A stretch of 64,000 nt of DNA. Origin: Ferrigenium straubiae (GTDB lineage: Bacteria > Pseudomonadota > Gammaproteobacteria > Burkholderiales > Gallionellaceae). The stretch covers positions 727,843-791,842 of the forward strand of contig JAHQXD010000002.1 of NCBI GenBank assembly GCA_019449655.1, given 5' to 3'. Every line of letters starts with the position of its first letter. Within the stretch, counting starts at the first letter, position 1. A program made the translations under genes and the position numbers. Below are positions 35,025 through 48,344 of this stretch, in pieces. Below the pieces are notes generated by a model. It was given only the letters and a program-made list of their open reading frames with translations, searched no databases and was not told the origin of the DNA.

Positions 35025-36977
35025 TTACTCGGCTAACGTGCTGCCGGCAGATGCCGGATCGTTAAAAAACTCCACCGCCACCGCCTCATCCCTGGTACGC
35101 CGCATCGGCGGCAGGCTCTGCCAGATGCGCTTGCCGTAGTGCTTGCCGATGATGCGCGGGTCGCAGATCATCAGCACGCCACGGTCGGTCTCGTCGCGGA
35201 TCAGCCGCCCAGCGCCCTGCTTGAGCGTGATGATCGCGCGCGGCAACTGGTACTCCATGAAGGCGTTGCGGCCCTGCTTCTTCATCTGCTCGATGCGCGC
35301 CGCGAGCACCGGGTCGTCCGGCGGCGCGAACGGCAGCTTATCGATGATGACCAGCGACAGCGCCTCGCCGCGCACGTCCACGCCCTCCCAGAACGACTGG
35401 CTGCCGAGCAGCACCGCGTTGCCGTGCTCGCGGAAGCGCGTGAGCATCTCGTTGCGCGAGCCCTCGCCCTGTAGCATCAGCGGGTAGTCCCAGCCGCGCC
35501 GCTCGAATTCCGCCAGCAGGATTTCGTGTGCGCGCTGCATCGCGCGCAGGCTGGTGAACAGCAGGAAGGCGCGCCCCCGGCTGGCCTCGATCAGCGGCAG
35601 CGCGGCCTGCACCACTGCCTCGGTATAGCCCTCGCTGTTCGGCTCCGGCAGGTTCTGCGGCACGTATAGCAGCGCCTGCTCGCCGTAGTCGAACGGGCTA
35701 TCCCAGCAGGCGGTCTTCGCCTTGAGCAGCCCCATCTCGGCTTGGTAGAGCGAGAAGTCCTTCTTCACCGCCAGCGTCGCGGAGGTGAAAATCCACGCGC
35801 GCGCGCTGCCGCCGATCTGCTTCTCGAAGATTTCCGCGATGGACAGCGGCGTGGTGTTGAGTTGCAGCGAGTGGTGGAAGACTTCCAGCCAGCGCACCTG
35901 ATCCGGCTCGTCGCCTTTCTGCCATTTTGCCAGTTGTTGCGCCAGCCCCTGTGCGCGCTGCCAGCAATTCTCCAGCCCCTCGCTGCGTTCCGCCTGCTTC
36001 TCCAGCAGGCCGGAAAGCTGCGCGAGCTTCTCGCCCAGCGCCTTCAGCGCAGGCGCGAACTCCCTGAAGTTTTCCGCCGCGCTGGCGGGCAGCCGCCCTT
36101 CCTTCTTGAATACCAGCCGCAGGTCGCGCGCCGCCCTGTCCAGCTCGTCGCAGGCTTTGGGCAGCGGCGCAAAATCCTTCGCGGCGGCCGCCGTCTCGAT
36201 GCGCGCATCGCTGGCGAGATCGAGCAGTTGCGAGGTGGAGAGGCTCTCGCCGAAGAACAGGCTCGCGGTCTCCGGCAACTGGTGCGCCTCGTCGAAGATA
36301 ACCGTGTTGCAGGCCGGCAGCAGTTCCGCCACGCCCTCGTCGCGCAGCATCACGTCGGCGAAGAACAGGTGATGGTTCACCACCACGATGTCGGCCTTCA
36401 TCGCCTCGGAGCGCGCCTTGAGCACGAAGCATTCCTTGTGCTGTGGGCATTCCTGCCCGAGGCAGTTGTCGCGTGTCGAGGTGGCATGCATCCAGATCGG
36501 CGCGTTCTCAGGTACGTCCGCCAGCCCGCTCTTGTCGCCGCTGTCCGTCACCTTGGCATAGTGCTTGATCTTGCCGAGATGGCGCACGTCCTCGCGCGTC
36601 TTGAACAGCCCGTCGGAATGCGCACGCTCCAGGTGGTAGTGGCACACATAGTTCGCGCGCCCCTTGAGCAGCGCGACCGACACCGGTGCCTTTAGGGCGT
36701 CGCGCACGGTCGGCAGGTCTTTCTGGAAGAGTTGGTCCTGCAGGTTTTTGGTGCCGGTCGAGATGATGACCTTGCCGCCGTTGAGCAGCGCGGGCACGAG
36801 GTAGGCGAAGGTCTTGCCCGTGCCGGTGCCCGCCTCGGCGACCAGGATCGCATTGTCGCGGATCGCCTCAGCCACCGCGAGCGCCATCTCGCGCTGCTGC
36901 GCGCGCGGGCGGAAGGCCGCGACTTCGGTGGCAAGCGGACTCTGTTCGGAAAAGAAACGTTCGACTTCGGCGGACAC
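35025..36977 (-). CDS. ATP-dependent DNA helicase, DinG/YoaA family
   Basis: A 650-residue XPD-like 5'-3' helicase. Walker [20 protein letters not shown] (VIFDEAHQL), four Fe-S Cys candidates ([20 protein letters not shown]), and late motifs [16 protein letters not shown] and [15 protein letters not shown]. The Fe-S cysteines and length fit YoaA better than the C-terminally extended E. coli DinG. Such enzymes help repair stalled forks and unwind R-loops. The stop lies within 40 bases of the hrcA-fragment junction. Confidence 0.92.
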   Translation of the reverse strand: MSAEVERFFSEQSPLATEVAAFRPRAQQREMALAVAEAIRDNAILVAEAGTGTGKTFAYLVPALLNGGKVIISTGTKNLQDQLFQKDLPTVRDALKAPVSVALLKGRANYVCHYHLERAHSDGLFKTREDVRHLGKIKHYAKVTDSGDKSGLADVPENAPIWMHATSTRDNCLGQECPQHKECFVLKARSEAMKADIVVVNHHLFFADVMLRDEGVAELLPACNTVIFDEAHQLPETASLFFGESLSTSQLLDLASDARIETAAAAKDFAPLPKACDELDRAARDLRLVFKKEGRLPASAAENFREFAPALKALGEKLAQLSGLLEKQAERSEGLENCWQRAQGLAQQLAKWQKGDEPDQVRWLEVFHHSLQLNTTPLSIAEIFEKQIGGSARAWIFTSATLAVKKDFSLYQAEMGLLKAKTACWDSPFDYGEQALLYVPQNLPEPNSEGYTEAVVQAALPLIEASRGRAFLLFTSLRAMQRAHEILLAEFERRGWDYPLMLQGEGSRNEMLTRFREHGNAVLLGSQSFWEGVDVRGEALSLVIIDKLPFAPPDDPVLAARIEQMKKQGRNAFMEYQLPRAIITLKQGAGRLIRDETDRGVLMICDPRIIGKHYGKRIWQSLPPMRRTRDEAVAVEFFNDPASAGSTLAE

Positions 36978-37114
36978 GGTAGGGAGATTAAGGGAGGTGG
37001 TTATTTGCTGGCGGCAGCGTTATAGTGCGGCGGCAATTTTACGCGAGTGAAGAGGATGGGAATACAGGATATGCAAAAATATTCAGCCACTTCCTGTTCC
37101 GTGCGGCCGAGTTC

Positions 37115-37145
37115 CGTAGGGTGGATAAGCGTAGCGCATCCACCA
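37115..37145. repeat. REP hairpin, left flank of transposase
   Basis: cgtagggtggataagcgtag continuing to gcgcatccaccaag. The ggtggat/atccacc arms form a REP-like stem-loop. The inverse copy lies at 37711-37742. Confidence 0.85.
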
Positions 37146-37163
37146 AGCTAAAAAGGATGCAAC

Positions 37164-37682
37164 GTGAGCAATTATCGCAGGGCATATCTTCCCGGCGGCA
37201 TTTACTTCTTTACCGTCGTCACCTTTAATCGCGCCCCAGTTTTTACCGATGAAAATCGCGTCGAAGCGCTAAGGCAGGCATTCCGCAAGGTGAAGGCAGC
37301 TCGTCCTTTCGAGATTGACGCGATGGTCATCATGCCCGAGCACCTGCACTGTATCTGGCGCATGCCGGAAGGCGATGCCGATTATTCTTCCCGCTGGCGC
37401 GAGATCAAGAAGGCCACTTCGCGCCAGATTAGCACCGCTACCAATGCGCGCAACGAGCGCATGGTGTGGCAGCGCAGATTCTGGGAGCATGCTATTCGTG
37501 ATGAGGAGGACTGGCGCAGGCACATGGATTACATTCATTACAACCCGGTAAAACACGGCTTGGCGAGTTCCCCCGGCGAATGGGCATGGTCGTCATTCGA
37601 TAATGCAGTGAGCAAGGGGTGGTATGAGCAAACGTGGGGTGATCGCGAGCCGGCAACCATTGTTGGAATGGATTGCGAATGA
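37164..37682 (+). CDS. REP-associated tyrosine transposase (RAYT)
   Basis: A 172-residue Y1/HUH transposase of the IS200-like RAYT group. HUH-type motif MPEHLHCIWRMPEG, then WREIKKATSRQIS, WQRRFWEHAIRDEEDWRRHMDYIHYNPVKHGL with the catalytic Tyr, and the C-terminal WAWSSF. GTG start with AAAGGA upstream. Flanked by inverted REP hairpins, the classic RAYT arrangement thought to process or spread REPs. It appears intact. Confidence 0.93.
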   Translation: MSNYRRAYLPGGIYFFTVVTFNRAPVFTDENRVEALRQAFRKVKAARPFEIDAMVIMPEHLHCIWRMPEGDADYSSRWREIKKATSRQISTATNARNERMVWQRRFWEHAIRDEEDWRRHMDYIHYNPVKHGLASSPGEWAWSSFDNAVSKGWYEQTWGDREPATIVGMDCE

Positions 37683-37710
37683 TGATGGGGTGTGTTTATG
37701 GAATGCAAAA

Positions 37711-37742
37711 TGGTGGATGCGCTGCGCTTATCCACCCTACGT
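37711..37742. repeat. REP hairpin, right flank of transposase
   Basis: tggtggatgcgctgcgctta then tccaccctacg, the inverted copy of the left REP with one changed position in the loop region. Together they bracket a 628-base RAYT unit. Confidence 0.85.
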
Positions 37743-37806
37743 CCGTGCTCAGGACTGGCTTGCTGCATCCTGAAACCTCCAACCCAACTTACGAGAATCG
37801 ATAAAT

Positions 37807-38253
37807 ATGCAGATTTGGGTGGATGCCGATGCGTGTCCCAAGGTCATCAAGGAAATCCTGTTCCGCGCGGCGGAGCGGCGGCAGATCCAGCTGACGCTGG
37901 TGGCGAACAAGATGCTGTATTGCCCGCCGTCCAGGGTCATCCGGGCGATGCAGGTGCCGGCGGGTTTCGACGTGGCGGATAACAAGATCGCCGAGCTGGT
38001 CGAGGCGGGCGATCTGGTGATTACCGCCGATATTCCGCTGGCTGCCGAGGTGATCGCGCGGGGCGGTCATGCCCTGAATCCGCGCGGGGAATTTTACACC
38101 AGGGACACGATCCAGGAGCGGCTGACGATGCGCAACTTCATGGATGGCCTGCGCGGCAGCGGCGTGGATACGGGCGGCCCGCCGGCGCTCAGCCAGGGCG
38201 ACCGCCAGGCATTCGCGAACCAGCTGGACAGGTTTCTGGCGAAACTTGCGTAG
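37807..38253 (+). CDS. YaiI/YqxD family protein (DUF188)
   Basis: A 148-residue PIN-like-fold protein: [29 protein letters not shown]-type [27 protein letters not shown] and a conserved [11 protein letters not shown]. Acidic residues fit a nuclease-like site, but activity is unproven. The preceding 65 bases after the REP hold no feature. Convergent with nnrD (12-base gap). Confidence 0.92.
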   Translation: MQIWVDADACPKVIKEILFRAAERRQIQLTLVANKMLYCPPSRVIRAMQVPAGFDVADNKIAELVEAGDLVITADIPLAAEVIARGGHALNPRGEFYTRDTIQERLTMRNFMDGLRGSGVDTGGPPALSQGDRQAFANQLDRFLAKLA

Positions 38254-38265
38254 GTTTCGATTCGA

Positions 38266-39219
38266 TCAGCGCAGCCACTGGTTCAGCAGCCACCTCGCCC
38301 ACTCGGTCACTTCCGTCGCAGTCATGCCGATGGCGGCATGCTGCTGCGCCAGTGCGTCGCCCGCCGCGCCGTGCAAGTGCACCGCGAGCAGCAGCGCGTC
38401 GTCCGCGCTCATCCCCTGCGCGATGAAGGCGGCGATCATGCCGGCCAGCACGTCGCCCATGCCGGCCGCGCTCATGCCGGGGTTGCCGGTCTTGTTCATA
38501 AATAGCCTGCCATCGCACGTGGCGCACAGGCTGGAAGCGCCTTTCAGCACCACGCTGCAGCCGAATTTCTGCGCCAGTTTTTGCACCACCGCGACGCGAT
38601 CCGCCTGGACTTCCCCGGTCTCGCAGCCCAGTAGGCGCGCGGTTTCGCCGGGGTGCGGAGTGAGCACGGTCGCAGCCTTGCGGCTGCACAGGTCATCCTG
38701 CAAGTCGGTATGGCGGGCGAGCAGATTCAGCGCGTCGGCGTCCAGTAAGACGGGCGATCTGGATTTCAGCGCTTCATACAGCAGTTTGTGGGCCTCATTC
38801 GAAATGCCCATGCCGCAGCCGATCACCAGCACATTGAAATTGTCTTTCACGTTTGCACCCTCTCCCGCTCGCGGGATAACCAGCGACTTGGCTGCGGTTG
38901 TATGCAGCCTAGTCGAATGGCTAGTTGTTTCACCTAGAGGGTTGGGGAGAGGGTGAAGCAAGTCGTGCGCCTTGCGCAGCATCAGTTCTGGCTGCACCGG
39001 ATCGACGCTCGGGGCGTTGTCGGCCAGCAGCCCCGCATGCACGCAGCCCGCGCCCAGCTTGAGCGCGGCGCGCGCCGCGAGCAGCGCCGCACCGACCGTG
39101 CCGGCCGCGCCGCCGATCACCGCGACGTTGCCGAACATGCCCTTGTGGCTGTCCTGCGGGCGCTTCGGGAAGTTCGCCATGACCTGCTTCTGCGTGAGGA
39201 TAGGGATGCGTTTGCCCAT
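38266..39219 (-). CDS. nnrD: ADP-dependent NAD(P)H-hydrate dehydratase with in-frame repeat insertion
   Basis: A 317-residue ribokinase-fold enzyme that repairs hydrated NAD(P)H. It has GGAAGTVGAALLAARAALKLGAG, LLDADALNLLA, LTPHPGETARLLG and the Asp-bearing GMGDVLAGMIAAF. The NnrE epimerase half present in E. coli YjeF is absent. Residues about 89-122 (HPLPNPLGETT... to IPRAGEGAN) are encoded by a composite palindromic repeat inserted in frame just before VLVIGCGMG. Divergent from purL. Confidence 0.88.
   Translation of the reverse strand: MGKRIPILTQKQVMANFPKRPQDSHKGMFGNVAVIGGAAGTVGAALLAARAALKLGAGCVHAGLLADNAPSVDPVQPELMLRKAHDLLHPLPNPLGETTSHSTRLHTTAAKSLVIPRAGEGANVKDNFNVLVIGCGMGISNEAHKLLYEALKSRSPVLLDADALNLLARHTDLQDDLCSRKAATVLTPHPGETARLLGCETGEVQADRVAVVQKLAQKFGCSVVLKGASSLCATCDGRLFMNKTGNPGMSAAGMGDVLAGMIAAFIAQGMSADDALLLAVHLHGAAGDALAQQHAAIGMTATEVTEWARWLLNQWLR
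38856..38955. repeat. Composite palindromic repeat inside nnrD
   Basis: Outer arms caccctctcccgctcgcggg and the reverse-type gggttggggagagggtg enclose a copy (38876-38924, reverse orientation) of the dispersed motif also seen at 11602-11655 and 55282-55332. The length is compatible with the host reading frame. Confidence 0.75.
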
Positions 39220-39289
39220 TTCCGGTCAGGTACTGAGTGTGGGGCGCATAGTATAATCCCGCCCCGAGTTTAATTTCACCGTCCTCGCC

Positions 39290-43333
<4,044 letters not shown>

Positions 43334-43347
43334 AGTAGTCGTGGTTT

Positions 43348-43384
43348 GAACAAAAAAGGCGATGATGATCGCCTTTTTTTGTTC
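43348..43384. terminator. Bidirectional intrinsic terminator after purL
   Basis: aaaaaaggcgat-gatg-atcgcctttttt: a 12-bp stem with an A-run on one side and T-run on the other, so it can stop both purL and the convergent orphan gene. Confidence 0.92.
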
Positions 43385-43472
43385 AGGGGTTTCACTGGGG
43401 TAATGCGAAGCTGACCCTTTTAGTTCTTTCTTTTAGTTCTTTTAGCTCTGTTTTTATAGATAGCTAGTTGCA

Positions 43473-44876
43473 TCAAAATAATAATCTTGAGATGTCGCTA
43501 GCCGCATTAAGGCCGCCACGATAATCGCTTCCACTTTTCGACAGTGTAAAAGTGTAACGATCATCCCCCTCAAATACGACTTTGATGTGTTTTCCATCCT
43601 CGGAAACTTCAAAGCCCATATCTTCGAGTGCCCCCCGGCACTTGGCATCCATAGTTTTGTAATCCCGTAGAAGGGCCTTTAGTCGCTCTTTTAGAGAGAT
43701 GTTTTCGCCAACAGGAGGATTAGCCTCGGCTATGCTGGTCAATACGTGCTTTCGACGACTGTCATCGGGCACTCGTCCGGCTGCATCGCTCAGAGCATCG
43801 TGGACAATTGAAATTAGCTCTCCTGGATATAAATCGCGCTCTTTGCCAGTTCGCAAGGAAAGGCCAGCCTGCATGGGGTTAAGGGCTTGGTATTTTCTTA
43901 TCTCAGCTTCAAGGCGATGGATTTCTTTTTCCGCATCGTCTAATTCTGCTTCTTTTGCAGTTAGTTCTCCTCCAAAAGCAGCAATATATTTGTCAATTTC
44001 CGTTGAGCCTTGCTCTTTCAGTAAGTTGTAGCTTCTCCTTGAGAGAGCTTCTCGTACGGCAGACCAAGTGCAACGAGATAGTGGTCGTCTGTTTGAGAGA
44101 GCATTGCGCACCTCTTCAATAACGGCACTTTCAATTTCATCAGAAGATTCATAACCTCGACCGAGAAAGAATGAGCGACGACCACCACCATCTGGCCAGT
44201 AGATTCCGATTGTTCCGCCGTAAACGTTTTGCGAATCTACTTCGCTCATGAGTCTTATGGAAAATGCGCGATTGGGCTCTACCATGACATGAGCCATGCC
44301 AGAAAGCGCGCTTGCAAGTTTATTTACATCAACAATATGGCCTTGCTTGTAAGTTGAACTTACATATACGAGGGGCAGTCGGTAGTTCGCTTTTCCAGAA
44401 ATGCAGCGGCCAGCAAACTCAATATCATCGTTTCCGAGAATAAGTGGTGTGTCAGCAACCTGAATTTCACCATCAAGGCCACCCCCAAGACACTTAATGA
44501 GTGTTCGCACTACGACTGGTTTTTTTGGTAAGGGTAATCTTGTCGAGGGATGAAGAGATTCACAAGAGATGCGAATCCCTACCCATGAGTCTGTACTTTG
44601 CTTGGAAAAAGCTATTGAAGTGACCCACTCAAGGTTGCCGTCAACTTTTGTATAGCGCACGGCAGCAGATTCAGTATTGGAAGCGGAGGCAATTAATGAT
44701 TCAATGGACTCGTTAGGCTTTCGAGCAGTCCACTCGTCAGAATTGGAAATATTTTTTAAGTCAGCTTCGGTAAAGGTTGTGTGGCGAGAACCAAGAATCC
44801 ACTCACGGATGGCGTGTAAGAAGTCGATTGCACTTCGCGAAGAGCCGATAGGAAATTCTGTTGCAAAGGTTTGCAT
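43473..44876 (-). CDS. Uncharacterised accessory protein (AT-rich orphan)
   Basis: A 467-residue protein that I do not recognise. Residues about 1-260 look globular (EWVTSIAFSKQSTDSWVGIRISCESL, VVVRTLIKCLGGGLDGEIQVADTP, HVMVEPNRAFSIRL, GGTIGIYWPDGGGRRSFFLG). A helical/coiled-coil segment spans about 300-345 (ELTAKEAELDDAEKEIHRLEAEIRKYQ). The C-terminal 120 residues end in GFEVSEDGKHIKVVFEGDDRYTFTLSKSGSDYRGG, somewhat like HicA/dsRBD-type small folds. Base composition is visibly more AT-rich than neighbours, suggesting transfer. GGAGCAAGG precedes the ATG. A stand-alone accessory or defence-type role is possible but unsupported. Confidence 0.75.
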   Translation of the reverse strand: MQTFATEFPIGSSRSAIDFLHAIREWILGSRHTTFTEADLKNISNSDEWTARKPNESIESLIASASNTESAAVRYTKVDGNLEWVTSIAFSKQSTDSWVGIRISCESLHPSTRLPLPKKPVVVRTLIKCLGGGLDGEIQVADTPLILGNDDIEFAGRCISGKANYRLPLVYVSSTYKQGHIVDVNKLASALSGMAHVMVEPNRAFSIRLMSEVDSQNVYGGTIGIYWPDGGGRRSFFLGRGYESSDEIESAVIEEVRNALSNRRPLSRCTWSAVREALSRRSYNLLKEQGSTEIDKYIAAFGGELTAKEAELDDAEKEIHRLEAEIRKYQALNPMQAGLSLRTGKERDLYPGELISIVHDALSDAAGRVPDDSRRKHVLTSIAEANPPVGENISLKERLKALLRDYKTMDAKCRGALEDMGFEVSEDGKHIKVVFEGDDRYTFTLSKSGSDYRGGLNAASDISRLLF

Positions 44877-45210
44877 TTACCTTGCTCCAATTAAATGAAT
44901 TAAACAGGTTTAATCAAGCTGCTCAGCAGCAGATTTATTTTGAAGTAAATGGTACGAGCCAGCAGCTTGCCGCAGCTGCGCAAAGAAAACCCGGTGAGAC
45001 TTGCAGTCAAGCTAATGCTCCCTCTTTTGAACAAGTAAACGGCCAATGGCAATGTTCCCGTCGGTGCGGGAATCGGTTGCGCCAGCCTCCTGTTCTGGGA
45101 TTCCGCCGGTTGCCCCGGGCCGATGCGTGCGGCGCGGTGTGCTTTGTGGCGAAACTGCAAGTGGGGCGCACTTTAGGGGAGTTCTCCGGCGGCTGTCAAT
45201 GCCGATATGG
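44877..45210. other. Intergenic spacer, nothing recognised
   Basis: About 330 bases between the AT-rich orphan gene and the hydrolase gene. Composition shifts from AT-rich at the left to GC-rich at the right, so the transfer junction probably lies here. Short frames exist on both strands but none has a ribosome site with plausible protein sequence. Confidence 0.4.
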
Positions 45211-46155
45211 CTAGGCGTGTGCCAAGATGCTGCGCGTTGCGATCTCGCGCGAGCTTGTGTTTGCGCGCGCTTCGAAGGTGCTGTTTTCCGCCAACTGTCT
45301 CGCTTCGATCTCGCGGCTGCCCGCCGAGGGGAATTGCAGGTAGCTGCGTACGTGTTGCGCGGCCCGTTTGGCGCATTGCAGATGTTCCGGCTTGGTGTTC
45401 CAGCCCCAGTAATCGCCGTGCCCCGCGCCGTCGTTCGGCTGCTGGTCGAGATTGCCTGGGGCGGCGAGGTCGGCCCATCTGGCGTGTCCCAGCGCGGTGG
45501 GCAGGAAGCCTTCCGCGCCGGAGGCGAGGGTCTGCCCGGCGGGGAAGGCGAACGACAGGGCGCTATCTGCGCCCGAATACAGGCTGCGCGCCCCTTCGCG
45601 CAGCACTTGGTCGTAGGACGGGCGCAGGCGGCGCGGCGGATCGCGCTGTTCCAGCATGAAGGTCGGCACGGCTCCGGCCATGAAGACGATGCGCTCGATG
45701 TGCGGCGGGGGCAGGCGGTCTTTCAGGGCCAGCAGCAATTCGCTCGCCAGGCGGCAGCCCATCGAGTGCGCCACGATGTCGATGCGCGCGCCATCGCGGG
45801 CGTGTTCAGCAAGGTAGGCGGCGAGCCGTTCGGCGGTCTGGATGGCGTGCCTGATGCTGCCCATGTAGAAAAGAAACGAGAGGATGCCCCATGCGGCATC
45901 GCCCGGCCAATACACTTCGACGAAGGTGCGCCCGATACCGTAGCGCTCGCCGCTATCCAGGTCGCGCTGGCGGGCGTGGAAACCGTCATAGGCTTTTTGC
46001 GCATCCGCCGCATCGTTGTTGTAGCCGTGGATCAGCAGCACCAGATGTTGCGCCTCTTCGAGCGCCCTCTTGTCGGAAACCTCCGGATGGGGGCTGACTT
46101 CGCCGCCGACCGGCTTTTCGCGCCAGGAGAGCCTGATGCGTTGCACTTTTGGCAT
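45211..46155 (-). CDS. Alpha/beta hydrolase family protein
   Basis: A 314-residue protein with the oxyanion motif LLIHGYNNDA and nucleophile elbow IVAHSMGCRLA (Ser in A-H-S-M-G), a later Asp candidate, and HGDYWGW with a possible catalytic His. The layout resembles DUF900/PGAP1-like serine hydrolases. No signal peptide is seen. It begins two bases after the stop of the membrane-protein gene, so the two form an operon. Substrate unknown. Confidence 0.78.
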   Translation of the reverse strand: MPKVQRIRLSWREKPVGGEVSPHPEVSDKRALEEAQHLVLLIHGYNNDAADAQKAYDGFHARQRDLDSGERYGIGRTFVEVYWPGDAAWGILSFLFYMGSIRHAIQTAERLAAYLAEHARDGARIDIVAHSMGCRLASELLLALKDRLPPPHIERIVFMAGAVPTFMLEQRDPPRRLRPSYDQVLREGARSLYSGADSALSFAFPAGQTLASGAEGFLPTALGHARWADLAAPGNLDQQPNDGAGHGDYWGWNTKPEHLQCAKRAAQHVRSYLQFPSAGSREIEARQLAENSTFEARANTSSREIATRSILAHA

Positions 46156-46157
46156 GG

Positions 46158-46922
46158 TCAGGCTCTTGCGCGCAGGCCGCTGATGGCGGCAACCACGTCC
46201 TTGGCGAACGGTGCGAGCATGCCCGCCAGCAGCGACAGGAGCACCAGCACCAGTAAGTCGTTGGCGCTGTCGACCTTGTTGGTGCTGGCCAGCGCATAGG
46301 CGGTCAGGGTTGCGCCGGTGGCGATGGAGATAAGCTGGTTGAGCCGCGCCCAGCGGTATTGGGTGCGGTTCTGGAACATGTCGAGGCGGCGCGCGATGAG
46401 ATTGCCGAGGCGCGCCCGCGCCTGCTGTGCGGCACGCCCTTCGCTTTCCTGTTTCAGCCGCTGTGCCTCGTCGGCTGCGTAGCCCTCGCTTGCCGTGCGC
46501 TTTGCGAAGTCCGCCCAGCGCCGGCTGTCATCGGGCGCGCCGCCGGTTTGCGCCAGTTTCATCTGCAAATCCTCACGGGTGAAGAATGCGTAGGCATGCG
46601 GGTAGCGGTCGGGATATTCCAGCGACAGGTTGGCCGCGGCCTGGGTCTGCCCGAGCATGCGCTCGGTCGGCTGGTCGAAAAGTACGCCGGCATTCTGTTC
46701 GCCGCCCGCGGCGAGCACGAGCACTTCCCGGAGGCAGTCCGGCTCGGGCATCCACCGCGCCAGTTCGCGCCGATGGAAGCGGCGGCGGAATGCGGTCAGC
46801 CCCTTGGCGAGTTCGATGAAGGCCATCGACAGAGTGCCGATGGCTGCCAGAAGGAGCGCGTAATCGAGGGTCTTGTTCGAAATGGCTTCGATGATGGTTG
46901 CCACAGATGCGGTGTCGGTCAT
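46158..46922 (-). CDS. Uncharacterised membrane protein
   Basis: A 254-residue protein with one N-terminal hydrophobic segment (LDYALLLAAIGTLSMAFIELAKGL), a soluble middle of about 150 residues with a charged helical stretch, and two C-terminal hydrophobic segments (LISIATGATLTAYALA; LLVLVLLSLLAGMLAPFAKDVVAAI). I do not recognise a family. GGAG precedes the ATG. Cotranscribed with the hydrolase. Confidence 0.7.
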   Translation of the reverse strand: MTDTASVATIIEAISNKTLDYALLLAAIGTLSMAFIELAKGLTAFRRRFHRRELARWMPEPDCLREVLVLAAGGEQNAGVLFDQPTERMLGQTQAAANLSLEYPDRYPHAYAFFTREDLQMKLAQTGGAPDDSRRWADFAKRTASEGYAADEAQRLKQESEGRAAQQARARLGNLIARRLDMFQNRTQYRWARLNQLISIATGATLTAYALASTNKVDSANDLLVLVLLSLLAGMLAPFAKDVVAAISGLRARA

Positions 46923-47093
46923 GGCGGTATCTCCGTTGGGGTTGCTGGCGATCGGGAACGGTGCGCGGCATGCCTCATGGAGCTGTTTCGGCGGCGACGC
47001 CTGTGCGGCATTCTAGGCAGTCGGTTCGCCACGTACAATAGACCTGAATGCCTATGTATTTCGGCCTAGGAGTGAGAGTTGCGCCGTCCAATG

Positions 47094-47127
47094 AAAAAGG
47101 GGGATGCCGGCGGCATCCCCCTTTTTA
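47094..47127. terminator. Strong intrinsic terminator after ppiC
   Basis: aaaaagggggatgcc-ggc-ggcatccccctttttt-type hairpin with a 15-bp perfect stem and three-base loop, directly downstream of the leftward ppiC gene. Symmetric A/T runs allow action in both directions. Confidence 0.93.
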
Positions 47128-47143
47128 TCCGACCGAGTAGCGG

Positions 47144-47929
47144 TTACTCGATCTTGGCCTTGGTGCGCAGGTCGTCGATCGCCTTCTTGACTGACTGCTG
47201 CTGCAGGCGCTGTTGCAGTTGCGGTTTGACTTCCTCGAACGGTGGCGCCTTCAGGTCGCGCGTGTCTTCCAGTTTGACGACATGCCAGCCGAATTGCGAC
47301 TGCACCGGTTCCTTGGTGTATTCGCCCTTTTTCAGGTTGAGCATCGCGTTGGCGAATTCAGGCACGAAATTGCCCGGCACCGCCCAGCCCAGTTCGCCGC
47401 CGCGTTGCGCGGAACCGGCATCCTTGGATTTTGCGGCGAGCTTCTCGAACTTGGCCTTCTTGCCGAGTTGCGCGATGATGTCCTTGGCCTCGGCTTCGGT
47501 ATCCACCAAGATATGGCGGACGTTGTATTCCTTGTTGCCCAGCTTGGCTTTTAGCTTGTCGTATTCCTGCTTGAGTTGGTCGTCGCTGATCGGGTGGTTC
47601 TTGGCGTAGTCCTGCACGAAGGCGCCGGCCAGCACGGACTGCCTGGCCAGTTCGATCTGCTGCACGGTATCGGTATTCTTGTCCAGGCCGAGCTTGGCTG
47701 CTTCCTGCGCCATCAGTTCGACGTTGATCATGTCCTCGCGGATCGCCTTGCGCAGTTCCGGGCTGTCCGGCTGGCCTTGTGCGGCGGCTGCCTTGACGCG
47801 CAGGTCGATGCGCGCCTGCGGGATGGAAACGCCATTTACCATCGCAGCGGATTTCTCTTCGGCGAAGGCGGGGTTGATCGCCAGCGCGCCCAGAATGGCC
47901 AGTGCCGCAAATTTGCTTGTCTTCAGCAT
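47144..47929 (-). CDS. Periplasmic peptidyl-prolyl cis-trans isomerase, parvulin type
   Basis: A 261-residue protein with a signal peptide (about 1-23, AINPAFA-EE), an N-terminal SurA-like helical chaperone part (about 25-125) and one parvulin domain (about 130-225; NVRHILVDTEAEAKDII, GELGWAVPGNFVPEFANAM, SQFGWHVVKLED). It probably helps fold outer-membrane proteins. AAAAGGA precedes the ATG. Followed by a strong terminator. Confidence 0.92.
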   Translation of the reverse strand: MLKTSKFAALAILGALAINPAFAEEKSAAMVNGVSIPQARIDLRVKAAAAQGQPDSPELRKAIREDMINVELMAQEAAKLGLDKNTDTVQQIELARQSVLAGAFVQDYAKNHPISDDQLKQEYDKLKAKLGNKEYNVRHILVDTEAEAKDIIAQLGKKAKFEKLAAKSKDAGSAQRGGELGWAVPGNFVPEFANAMLNLKKGEYTKEPVQSQFGWHVVKLEDTRDLKAPPFEEVKPQLQQRLQQQSVKKAIDDLRTKAKIE

Positions 47930-48041
47930 TGTTGAGTCCTTTTCAACGGTTGAGAATCGATAATCGGCTATGCGCCGTCGGGGCGCACAGCACGCGCCCT
48001 CTTAATTTTTGCAGCGCGGAATATATCACACAGCAGGGCGG

Positions 48042-48344
48042 TCAGGCGGGCAATACCTTGCGGAACGGCTGGACGCTGATTTGCCGGAATACGCCGTCGG
48101 TGGCATAGGGGTCGGCTCTCGCCCATTCCTGCGCGGCCTGCAATGACGCGAATTCGGCAACGATCAGGCTGCCGGTGTAGCCTGCCGCGCCCGGGTCGAG
48201 CGCGTCCACGGCGGGAAAGGGGCCGGCCAGCAGCAGCCGGCCTTCGTTCTGCAGCGCCTGCAGGCGCGCCAGGTGCGCCGGACGCGCCGCCATGCGCTTT
48301 TCCAGGCTGTCCGGGATGTCCTGCCCGGTGATCGCGTACCACAT
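48042..48344 (-). CDS. yciI: YciI family protein
   Basis: A 100-residue ferredoxin-like-fold protein: [55 protein letters not shown] and [13 protein letters not shown]. The conserved His/Asp pair is present ([15 protein letters not shown]). Function is uncertain. It begins at the base where yciB ends (overlap), the usual yciB-yciI pairing. Confidence 0.92.
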   Translation of the reverse strand: MWYAITGQDIPDSLEKRMAARPAHLARLQALQNEGRLLLAGPFPAVDALDPGAAGYTGSLIVAEFASLQAAQEWARADPYATDGVFRQISVQPFRKVLPA

